Of a stretch of 9,083 nucleotides of DNA, positions 1 through 5,766 are shown one piece after another. Position numbers and translations under genes: made by a program. This DNA comes from Comamonadaceae bacterium. GTDB lineage: Bacteria; Pseudomonadota; Gammaproteobacteria; Burkholderiales; Burkholderiaceae_C. The stretch spans positions 1 through 9,083 of the forward strand of contig CANGZO010000087.1 of assembly GCA_947458305.1 (NCBI GenBank), written 5' to 3'. Within the stretch, counting starts at the first letter, position 1; each line of letters starts with the position of its first letter. The notes beneath the pieces were generated by a model. It was not told the origin of the DNA. It did no database searches and was given only the letters and a program-made list of their open reading frames with translations.

Positions 1-1197
1 CCACGCCCTGAGCTGGTGAGCAGTGGATGGCGTGAACCCGCTGCTTTTGCCCCTGTCGCCGATTTCGAGACCTATATAAGGGATGTGAGCCAAGAACTGC
101 GCACGCATCGTTTGCCTTTTGTTGCATCGATGGCCGATGAAGAACTGGACAAGGTGGTGCCCTTCAAGCTGCCGCCAGACCAGGGATGCATGAAGGGGGC
201 ACCCCGAGGCATAGCTGTCCTTATCCATGGGCTCTCTGACACGGCATTTGCCGTGCGGGATCTCGCGGCGACACTGGCAAAACAGTGTTTCGAAGCGCGT
301 GCACTGTTGCTGCCCGGGCATGGGACACGTCCGGCAGATCTAATGGTTGTCGATCACCACGATTGGTTGTCTCATGTTGAAGTTGCGCTGAAGCAAGCGC
401 GTGCCGAGAGCCCATTCGTCGTGGTTGCAGGCTTCTCCTTGGGCGCAGCCCTGGCGCTGACTTCCGCCGCCAAGTCGCCAGGCAATGTGGACGCGGTCAT
501 TGGCTTGGCGCCAGCGTATCGCATCCGCTCCAACTTTCTGGCTCGGCAAGCAAGATGGATTGCCACGTTTCGTCCCTGGTTAGACCTGGGTCCTCGCGAA
601 GATTTCGCGCGTTATGGTGCGATGCCAACGCGAGGGATTGCTTCCACCATGGCCGTATTGGGAACGATGGAAGCCCGTATTCGCCAACGAGGACCGATCC
701 AGACACCTTGGCTGGTTGTACAGAGTGAAGATGATGAAGTGGTCGATGTGGCCTGGAATCGACAATTTTTTGATGCTAATGCCCTGAATGCGCGCAGCTT
801 GCTTATCAACTACTTTTCCAACCTGCCGCAGAAGACAGCGAGCGACAGGACGGTCTGGCTCTCGGCATCGGACACCACGCTGCGAGTGGTTGGAATTTCA
901 CATCTCGCTGTCCACATCTCTCCAGAGAATCCGCACTATGGTGAGTCCGGCACTTACCGTAATTGCGGCAGCCCGCCATTTCGTACGGAAGAGCAGGTTC
1001 GAGCGTGCAAGCAAGCGCAGCGGGTCTGGTACGGCGTAGGAGGGCAGTCTCCGCCTGCCGGAGAGGCCGGTGCACGATCTACGTTCAATCCGCACTACCC
1101 AGACTTGGAGCGCCGAATTGGCGAGTTCCTGAACAAGGTAGGCCATGCTTGTCCAGGCTTGATCGGGTCTTTCCGCGACTGCCTCACGATTCGTTGA
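1..1197 (+). CDS. alpha/beta-hydrolase fold protein (esterase/lipase-like), 5' end outside the window
   Basis: The frame is open from base 1. A GTG at 16 is the first possible internal start, but it has no visible ribosome-binding site, so I treat the gene as running in from the left. Numbered from that GTG it has 393 residues. It shows an alpha/beta-hydrolase core: an LIHG oxyanion-type motif after strand 3 (His71-Gly72), a PGHG turn, the nucleophile elbow G-F-S-L-G with Ser141, an acid in SEDDEVVD (Asp239 or Asp240), and a catalytic His in GISHLAVH (His296). The triad is therefore complete and in the usual order. After the His comes NPHYG...YRNCG, a pattern I associate with one esterase subgroup, and a C-terminal helix (YPDLERRIGEFLNKV). 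The substrate cannot be told; a serine carboxylesterase or lipase is the safest call. No partner gene is adjacent, and the gap to lrgA is 295 bp. Confidence 0.85.
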   Translation, partial: PRPELVSSGWREPAAFAPVADFETYIRDVSQELRTHRLPFVASMADEELDKVVPFKLPPDQGCMKGAPRGIAVLIHGLSDTAFAVRDLAATLAKQCFEARALLLPGHGTRPADLMVVDHHDWLSHVEVALKQARAESPFVVVAGFSLGAALALTSAAKSPGNVDAVIGLAPAYRIRSNFLARQARWIATFRPWLDLGPREDFARYGAMPTRGIASTMAVLGTMEARIRQRGPIQTPWLVVQSEDDEVVDVAWNRQFFDANALNARSLLINYFSNLPQKTASDRTVWLSASDTTLRVVGISHLAVHISPENPHYGESGTYRNCGSPPFRTEEQVRACKQAQRVWYGVGGQSPPAGEAGARSTFNPHYPDLERRIGEFLNKVGHACPGLIGSFRDCLTIR

Positions 1198-1492
1198 GCA
1201 TCGGTTGTGGCGAGATTTCGAATCCCCGACCCCACCAAAAATAGGGGGGGTCGAAAACTGAGCGAGTTAGTGGAACTATGTGTTTTGGCCCACCTGTACT
1301 AAGACCTCAAACCTGCTCAGCAGGCCTTGAGGCAGCCTCAGGCCGCGCACCACGCCGAGCTTTTTGCTATTGGCTCCTGACTGCCGCCATTGGTATTGAC
1401 CACGGAAAGCAGTCGTTCTGGGAACAAGTTGTTCGCTCTAGTCACAACTGTAAACACTCCGCAGCCTCAATTCACTGTCCTACACTGAGGCC
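1198..1492. other. intergenic region between the hydrolase and lrgA
   Basis: I find no convincing gene in these 295 bp. Two structures are visible. At 1227-1253, CGACCCC and GGGGTCG can pair around an A-rich loop containing a run of seven G, but no T-run follows. At 1305-1332 there is a two-part hairpin described separately. A weak sigma70-like pair (TTGTTC at 1429, TAAACA at 1451, 16-bp spacer) could drive lrgAB, but it is too poor to call as a promoter. The short frames here lack family signatures. Confidence 0.5.
1305..1332. repeat. two-part inverted repeat (hairpin) upstream of lrgA
   Basis: CCTCAA (1305-1310) pairs with TTGAGG (1327-1332), and CCTGC (1312-1316) pairs with GCAGG (1320-1324), leaving a TCA loop and a small internal bulge of A against CC. 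It lies 160 bp before lrgA. It could be an operator, a leader hairpin or a terminator-like relic of the hydrolase transcript. There is no T-run directly after it; a TTTTT occurs only about 40 bp downstream. Confidence 0.35.
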
Positions 1493-1840
1493 ATGATCCA
1501 AGGCCTCGTTCAACTCTTCCTCTTTCAAGCGCTCGGCGAGTTGCTGTCTAAATTCGCCCTGCCTTTCATCCCTGGGCCCGTGTTGGGCCTGGTCTTGCTG
1601 TTGGCTTTTTTGGCCTTGCGCGGCCATGTGCCCGTGTCTATGGACTTGGTGGGCAGCGGCATCTTGCAGCACTTAGGGCTATTGTTCATTCCCGCGTCGG
1701 TGGGTGTGGTGCTTTACCTGCCGTTATTGCAGGCCAACTCTTGGGCCATCACGGCGGCGCTGGTGCTGAGCGTCATAGCCACGGTGGCGGTGACTGCACT
1801 GGTTCTCAAACTGTTCGGAAAAAAGGACAGCGCGCCGTGA
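1493..1840 (+). CDS. lrgA: CidA/LrgA family holin-like membrane protein
   Basis: This is a 115-residue, very hydrophobic protein with about four predicted membrane segments (near residues 3-20, 24-42, 56-80 and 84-108) and a short basic tail (KLFGKKD). The family hallmarks are the PGPVLGL motif at residues 27-33 and LGLLFIPASVGVVLY in the middle. CidA/LrgA proteins are small inner-membrane proteins first described as holin or antiholin-like regulators of murein hydrolase activity. With LrgB they also form carriers for pyruvate or related small acids in some bacteria, and the plant homologue PLGG1 moves glycolate and glycerate. The length is typical. The ATG at 1493 is the only start that keeps the whole domain; the nearest purine-rich stretch (GAGG, 1487-1490) is only 2 nt away, so initiation may be weak. 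Its stop overlaps the lrgB start, which points to coupled translation. No LytSR- or LysR-type regulator is visible nearby. Confidence 0.92.
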   Translation: MIQGLVQLFLFQALGELLSKFALPFIPGPVLGLVLLLAFLALRGHVPVSMDLVGSGILQHLGLLFIPASVGVVLYLPLLQANSWAITAALVLSVIATVAVTALVLKLFGKKDSAP

Positions 1841-2565
1841 ACAGTACCCTACCACCCATCTCCGAAGTTTGGGTCTATCTCTCGGGCAGTCCCTTGCTTG
1901 CATTGGTGTTAACTCTCAGCGCTTATTTGTTGGGTCTCACGCTATACGAGCGTAGTGACCGTAACCCCCTAGCCAACCCCGTATTGATTGCTGTGATTTT
2001 GGTGTCATTGAGCATCAATTTGCTTGATATGCCCTATGTCAAGTATTTTGAAGGGGCACAGTTTGTGCACTTCTTGCTGGGCACGGCCACGGTGTCGCTG
2101 GCCATTCCGATTTACAAAGGCTTTGCCTCGCTCAAAGGACGCATGGGGGTATTGCTTCTGTCGCTGCTGGCGGGAGGCATCACCTCGGTACTGACGGCCG
2201 TAGGCATGGCGCGTTGGCTTGGTGTGGACGAGGCGCTGGTGCGCGGCTTGGTCGCCAAGTCGGTCACCGCACCCATTGCGATGGGCGTTGCCGAGCGCGT
2301 GCAAGCCTCGCCAACCCTGACCGCCATCTTTGCTGTTAGCACCGGCATCTTGGGTGCGGTGCTGGGCCGCTATGTGCTGGATGCCCTGCGCGTGACTGCT
2401 TGGTGGCAACGCGGCTTTGCCCTGGGAGTGGCCGCACACGGCATCGGCACCTCACGCGCTTTCAGCGTGAACGCCGAGGCTGGTGCCTATGCCAGCTTGG
2501 GCATGGGGCTGCATGGAATTGCGGGAGCGATGCTGATCCCGTATGCGGTGGTCTGGTGGTTCTAG
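1837..2565 (+). CDS. lrgB: LrgB/CidB family integral membrane protein
   Basis: This is a 242-residue polytopic inner-membrane protein and the usual partner of LrgA. I chose the GTG at 1837, inside GTGA with the lrgA stop: AAGGA at 1823-1827 lies 9 nt upstream, and the resulting length is normal for LrgB. The open frame extends back to 1741, but that part reads through the end of lrgA. Family motifs are clear: FEGAQFVHFLLGTATVSLAIP in the first half, then VAKSVTAPIAM, and near the end GVAAHGIGTSRAF, the conserved glycine-rich signature of LrgB and PLGG1. Multiple hydrophobic helices span nearly the whole length. Known roles of the family are modulation of autolysis and export or import of short organic acids such as pyruvate or glycolate; which applies here cannot be read from sequence. 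It is co-transcribed with lrgA by overlap. Confidence 0.94.
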   Translation: MNSTLPPISEVWVYLSGSPLLALVLTLSAYLLGLTLYERSDRNPLANPVLIAVILVSLSINLLDMPYVKYFEGAQFVHFLLGTATVSLAIPIYKGFASLKGRMGVLLLSLLAGGITSVLTAVGMARWLGVDEALVRGLVAKSVTAPIAMGVAERVQASPTLTAIFAVSTGILGAVLGRYVLDALRVTAWWQRGFALGVAAHGIGTSRAFSVNAEAGAYASLGMGLHGIAGAMLIPYAVVWWF

Positions 2566-2842
2566 GATTTGTTTTGAGCTTGGCCCAACTACCGTAGCAC
2601 TCGGGTTCCCTATGTGATCATTAAACCATTGCTCACGCACCTGAGGCCGGCCCTTCAATCAATGGCCGATCGCTTTGAAGGCGCGGGTTCAATTGGTCAA
2701 CATGGCCGGACGTCAAGTCAGGGTGTACTAAGATTGCTTTTGGCTGGAAGTCCAGAAGTGTCTGCGGGACACGACCGGCAGCAACCGCTGCATATCGGTC
2801 CATCGGGGCCGTTCTTATTCCCGTCGGCGCTAGACTGCTTCC
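2566..2842. other. intergenic region between lrgB and the SRAP remnant
   Basis: This is a 277-bp stretch without a supportable gene. A 79-codon frame (2614-2853) has no family signature and is probably chance. The only structure I see is an inverted repeat at 2773-2800, listed separately. I see no convincing terminator T-run after lrgB and no clear promoter for the downstream gene. Confidence 0.45.
2773..2800. repeat. inverted repeat (hairpin) before the SRAP remnant
   Basis: GACCG-GCAGC (2773-2782) pairs with GCTGC (2787-2791) and, after an unpaired ATAT, with CGGTC (2796-2800), around an AACC loop. This gives ten base pairs with one 4-nt bulge. No T-run follows directly. The function is unknown; it may be a leader structure or gene debris. 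Confidence 0.35.
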
Positions 2843-3292
2843 GTGTGCACTAATTTAACGCCAACCAAGCGCGCCCAGTGGGTCAAGGAGAAACTGGGGG
2901 TAGACCTGCCTTCGGGCTACCCCGATGAGTCCTACCCGGGGTTCGTTGCGCTAGTAGTCGTGAAGAGCCACCAGACGAGCCGAGTGGCGTGCGGACTGGC
3001 TAGATTCGGCCTGATTCCCTCATGGGCCAAAGACGACAAGATCTCACGCCACACGTACATCGCTCGCAGTGAAACAGTCGCAGAAAAACCCAGCTATCGC
3101 AACGCTTGGCGGCGACGTCAGTTCGGACTGGTGCTGTGCACACTGGTTGCCCAGCTCGGAGTTGACGGGGGAACGGGTGGGGGAACAAATACTTTTTCAA
3201 ACAAGAAAACGAGCGTGCGTAAGGGTCTCAAGGGTCTTTGCGAATCCCGCCACGACCACATGAATCAAGGACTTAGCTTCGAAAGGAGCTAA
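2843..3292 (+). pseudogene. truncated SRAP (SOS response-associated peptidase, YedK/HMCES-type) gene
   Basis: The first ~98 residues match the SRAP domain, which forms DNA-protein crosslinks at abasic sites in single-stranded DNA. The start is GTG followed directly by TGC, giving the required catalytic Cys2. Conserved SRAP blocks follow: ARFGLIPSWAKDDKISRH, then ARSETVAEKPSYRNAWRRR. In related sequences the block before ARSET reads N-A-R, and that Asn is part of the active site. Here codon 73 (3059-3061) is ATC, Ile, one base from AAC. Homology stops at about 3136, after FGLVL, just before the segment that should carry the catalytic Glu and later the His. The remaining frame to the TAA at 3290-3292 is unrelated and its stop lies inside a hairpin. 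A full protein would be about 220 residues or more. Losing Asn, Glu and His should abolish activity, so I call it a decaying remnant. No ribosome-binding site is evident. Confidence 0.8.
3137..3266 (+). other. junction patch with short direct repeats and a tRNA-3'-end-like stretch
   Basis: This lies between the point where SRAP homology ends and the hairpin. GGGGGAAC occurs twice (3167-3174 and 3179-3186), and AAGGGTCT occurs twice (3221-3228 and 3230-3237). Around 3241-3260, CGAAT is followed by CCCGC, CACGACC, A and CAT. That spacing fits the T-loop, T-stem 3' strand, acceptor 3' strand, discriminator and a mutated CCA of a tRNA. No matching 5' half (GGTCGTG) is present, so it is not a tRNA gene. 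It may be an attachment-site scar; chance is also possible. Confidence 0.25.
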
Positions 3293-3298
3293 GTCCTT
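3267..3298. terminator. Rho-independent terminator hairpin between convergent transcripts
   Basis: AAGGACTTAGCT (3267-3278) and AGCTAAGTCCTT (3287-3298) form a perfect 12-bp stem with an 8-nt loop. On the + strand it is followed by TCTTCTTTG, a pyrimidine-rich tail that fits intrinsic termination. On the - strand the stem ends in TT but is followed by GATTCATG, which is weaker. It starts 15 bp beyond the stop of the acyl-CoA ligase, so it may serve both directions. The SRAP remnant frame ends inside its right arm. Confidence 0.75.
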
Positions 3299-3313
3299 TC
3301 TTCTTTGTGCCTG

Positions 3314-4924
3314 TCATGCCGGAAAGCGTTCGCGCAGTTTGAGTTTATAGAACTTGCCCGTCGAGGTGCGGGGCACGGCGTCAATGAACTCGTAGCGGTC
3401 GGGCACCTGCCACTTGGCAAAGCCGTGCTGCAGCAAGTGCGCGGCAAAGGCGTCGGGCTGCGCTTGCTTACCGGGTTTGAGCACGATGCAGGCCAGCGGC
3501 CGCTCGCTCCACTTGGGGTCGGGGATGGCGATCACCGCCGCTTCGGCCACATCGGGGTGGGCCATCAGGGCGTTTTCCAGATCGACCGAGCTGATCCATT
3601 CGCCGCCGGACTTGATCAGGTCTTTGGTGCGGTCGGTGATGCGCACAAAACCCAAGGCGTCCACGCTGGCCACATCGCCCGTGCGCAACCAGCCGTCGGC
3701 GCTGAACTTGTCTTCGCTCACCGGCACCTGGTGGTAGCTGCCGGTGATGAAAGGGCCGCGCACCTGAATTTCACCCACATGCTGACCGTCCCAAGGGGCA
3801 TCGAGTCCGTCTTCGCCCCGAATGCGCAGCTCGGTCAGCGGCACGGGCACGCCCGCCATGGCGGCGCGGCGGTAGCGCTCGTCCATGGACGCGTTTTTCA
3901 GCTCCGACTTGGGATAAGACACGGTGCACAAAGGCGAGGTTTCGGTCATGCCCCAGCCTTGCAAAATCCAGATGCCGTGCCGGTCAAAGGCGCGGATCAG
4001 TGCCTCGGGCACGGCCGCGCCGCCGACCAGCGAGCGCATGCCAGTGGGCAGTTTCCAGCGGTCCGGCTGGGTGGTCTGCGCGGCCTCAAAAGCCTGGATC
4101 AGGCCCATCCAGATGGTGGGCACGCCCAGAGAGAGTGTGGGTGGCTCGGCCGTCATCAGGTCCAGCAAATCCTCGGGGTGCAGGTGCGGGCCGGGGAAGA
4201 TGAGCTTCACGCCCATCATCACCGCACCATAAGGAATGCCCCAGCTGTTGGCGTGGAACATGGGGGTGACAGGCAAGATCACATCACTGCCTTTGAGGCC
4301 CCAGAAGTCGCCCAAGCAGCCCACCAGCGTGTGCAAGATGGTGGAGCGGTGCGAGTACACCACGCCTTTGGGGCGGCCCGTGGTGCCCGAGGTGTAGCAC
4401 ATCGACACCGCATCGTCTTCGGCGTGTGGGGCGTATTGAAAGCCCTGTGTGTCGGTGCTGGCCAGCAGTTGCTCGTAATCGGTGAATTCAGTGGGTACCG
4501 CCGCCCCAGAAAACGGGAACACGATCACGCGCTCGAAGCGGTACAGGTGCGCAAACTGCTGGTACAGCGGCAACAAAATGTCGTCAATGATCAGCACCTT
4601 GTCTTGCGCATCGTTGGCGATCCAGGCGATCTCTTCGGGCGACAGGCGCAGGTTGAGGGTGTGCATCACCCCGCCTGCGGCCGGGATGCCGAAATAACAC
4701 TCCAGGTGCGCGTGGTGGTTCCAGCAGAGCGTGGCCACACGCTCGCCTTTTTGCAGGCCCAGGTTTTGCAGGGCTTGCGCCAGCTGGCGGGTGCGTTGGT
4801 AAAAAGCGCCGTAGCTGTGCCGCACCAGCGACTTGTCGGGCAGGCGCGAGACGATCTCGTTGCTGGCAAACAAAGTGCCCGCGCGTTCAAGCAAGTGGTT
4901 CAGAGACAAGGGCATCTGCATCAT
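3314..4924 (-). CDS. fatty-acyl-CoA ligase (AMP-binding, class I adenylate-forming enzyme)
   Basis: This ATP-dependent acyl-CoA synthetase is predicted to activate a medium- or long-chain fatty acid, or a short thio-substituted acid, to its CoA ester through an acyl-adenylate in the cytoplasm. From the ATG at 4924 it has 536 residues, normal for the family. Motifs run in order: the P-loop YTSGTTGRPKG (residues 177-187), WGMTETSP (324-331), GWLRTGD with Asp417, DRTKDLIKSGGEWIS (431-445), and the catalytic Lys524 in STGKF near the C-terminus. All core residues are present. The start is uncertain: the frame extends upstream to 5032, with an ATG at 4975, and none of the candidates has a good ribosome-binding site. 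I chose 4924 because family similarity begins at MMQMPLSLNHLLERAG. The closest relatives in memory are Burkholderiales long-chain acyl-CoA ligases and DmdB-like (methylthio)propionyl-CoA ligases; the substrate cannot be decided. The repeat protein lies upstream on the same strand, with a gap of about 150 bp. Confidence 0.93.
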   Translation of the reverse strand: MMQMPLSLNHLLERAGTLFASNEIVSRLPDKSLVRHSYGAFYQRTRQLAQALQNLGLQKGERVATLCWNHHAHLECYFGIPAAGGVMHTLNLRLSPEEIAWIANDAQDKVLIIDDILLPLYQQFAHLYRFERVIVFPFSGAAVPTEFTDYEQLLASTDTQGFQYAPHAEDDAVSMCYTSGTTGRPKGVVYSHRSTILHTLVGCLGDFWGLKGSDVILPVTPMFHANSWGIPYGAVMMGVKLIFPGPHLHPEDLLDLMTAEPPTLSLGVPTIWMGLIQAFEAAQTTQPDRWKLPTGMRSLVGGAAVPEALIRAFDRHGIWILQGWGMTETSPLCTVSYPKSELKNASMDERYRRAAMAGVPVPLTELRIRGEDGLDAPWDGQHVGEIQVRGPFITGSYHQVPVSEDKFSADGWLRTGDVASVDALGFVRITDRTKDLIKSGGEWISSVDLENALMAHPDVAEAAVIAIPDPKWSERPLACIVLKPGKQAQPDAFAAHLLQHGFAKWQVPDRYEFIDAVPRTSTGKFYKLKLRERFPA

Positions 4925-5075
4925 GGTGCTGCAGATGGGCGGCTGGGCGGGGGATGCAGAAGAAGGGGTGGTCATGAGGGGCGTGAGTTGTACTTGTCTG
5001 CTGCAAATCATGCGGCCCGTAGTGCCCAGCACGGGCTAGGGAAAACCCAAAGTGGCCAGACCGAGGCCTTTGGCG

Positions 5076-5474
5076 TCACATGAAAAAGTAGAAGAAAACA
5101 ACCATCTGCATCCGCCGCAGGCCATCGGCGCGGCCGATTTGTCGACCTGAGCCGTCATAGAGGCGATCACCGTCCATTCGGCCCATCTGTGAGCCAGAGG
5201 CACTGTAAAGGCGGTCGCCGTCGATGCGGCCGATCTGGCTGCCGGACGCGCTGTACACCCGGTCTCCATCGATGCGCCCGAGCTGCCGCCCCGAGCCGTC
5301 GTACACGCGTGCGCCATCGACGCGTCCGATTGGCTGCCCCGATGCGTTGTAAAAACGCTCGGCGTCCACACGGCCAATCTGTCGGCCGCTGCTGTCGTAC
5401 ATGCGCTGGGCAAAGGCTGGTGCCATGAGCAGGGTGAAAAGCAGGGCGGTGACAAGGCTGTGCAAATGCTTCAT
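5076..5474 (-). CDS. exported six-repeat protein, beta-flower-like
   Basis: This is a 132-residue protein beginning MKHLHSLV, with a short basic-hydrophobic signal peptide and a likely cleavage after AFA (residue 22). The open frame runs much further upstream to 6002, but that part overlaps recC in antisense; only the ATG at 5474 gives a proper signal peptide. Residues 24-119 are six contiguous 16-residue repeats of the form R-x-Y-[DNS]-x-S-G-x-[QP]-[ILM]-G-R-x-D-[GA]-x with no spacer. A hydrophobic, aromatic tail (MQMVVFFYFFM) follows and ends the protein. The repeat resembles the strand-turn units of 4-fold beta-flower proteins (Y-D-x-x-G-x-x-I-G-x-I-x-G), but I recall that only loosely. 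It should be periplasmic or surface-exposed. The function is unknown; ligand binding or a small structural role is a guess. A weak purine stretch (AAAAAGACG) precedes the start. Confidence 0.8.
   Translation of the reverse strand: MKHLHSLVTALLFTLLMAPAFAQRMYDSSGRQIGRVDAERFYNASGQPIGRVDGARVYDGSGRQLGRIDGDRVYSASGSQIGRIDGDRLYSASGSQMGRMDGDRLYDGSGRQIGRADGLRRMQMVVFFYFFM
5118..5405 (-). repeat. six tandem 48-bp coding repeats
   Basis: These encode residues 24-119 of the exported repeat protein, one 16-residue unit per 48 bp with exact phase and no interruption. Units 4 and 5 (5214-5261 and 5166-5213) are the most alike at protein level, yet half of their codons differ synonymously. Confidence 0.9.
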
Positions 5475-5766
5475 CGGGGTGAGCGTCTTTTTGTGTGGGT
5501 TGAGATTCTGCGTCCATTGTGTTTGTTTTGCAGGCCAGTTTTGCAAAAACAAGCCGATCTGAATTTTTCCGCACCCACAGTTGCCCCCAAAGCGAGTGCC
5601 CAAAGGTGTGGATAAGTCCTTGAACAACTGCGCCAAGCCGCATCCTGATTGGTGTGAAGATGAGTGCTTAAAAATTAGGCAATGGCGGGCTCTTGCCATG
5701 AGCCCGGCGGAGGGCATGATTGCGGCTATTCTTGTTCCTTTCTTTGGCCGTAGTCTCCTTCGCCGC
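5475..5766. other. divergent intergenic region between the repeat protein and recC
   Basis: These 292 bp should hold the divergent promoters, but I cannot name convincing -35/-10 pairs. A 7-bp hairpin (CGGGCTC 5686-5692 with GAGCCCG 5700-5706) has an in-frame ATG for recC (5698) at its loop edge. Further in-frame recC starts at 5698 and 5716 fall inside this stretch, so recC may begin earlier than annotated. An AT-rich patch (5667-5677) could be a -10 region for recC. Confidence 0.4.

Noticed and set aside
1217..1253. tRNA-tail-like stretch (TTCGAAT then a CCCCACCA-type end) and G-run hairpin after the hydrolase
   Set aside because: The interval from T-loop to CCA is two bases too short, no T-stem partner or 5' half exists, and no T-run follows the hairpin, so neither a tRNA nor a terminator can be supported.
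1481..1493. TACACT as a -10 box giving a leaderless lrgA transcript
   Set aside because: The spacing to the ATG fits, but no acceptable -35 box lies 16-18 bp upstream.
1278..1496. 72-codon open frame before lrgA
   Set aside because: No domain, no ribosome-binding site and overlap with the lrgA start; probably chance.
3305..5083. 592-codon open frame on the + strand opposite the acyl-CoA ligase
   Set aside because: The - strand frame carries every adenylate-forming motif in order; the + strand product is Gly/His/Arg-rich with no recognisable domain.
5118..5405. Regular 48-bp repeats considered as a CRISPR or noncoding satellite array
   Set aside because: There are no unique spacers; units are contiguous, in frame, and conserved as protein with synonymous DNA differences.
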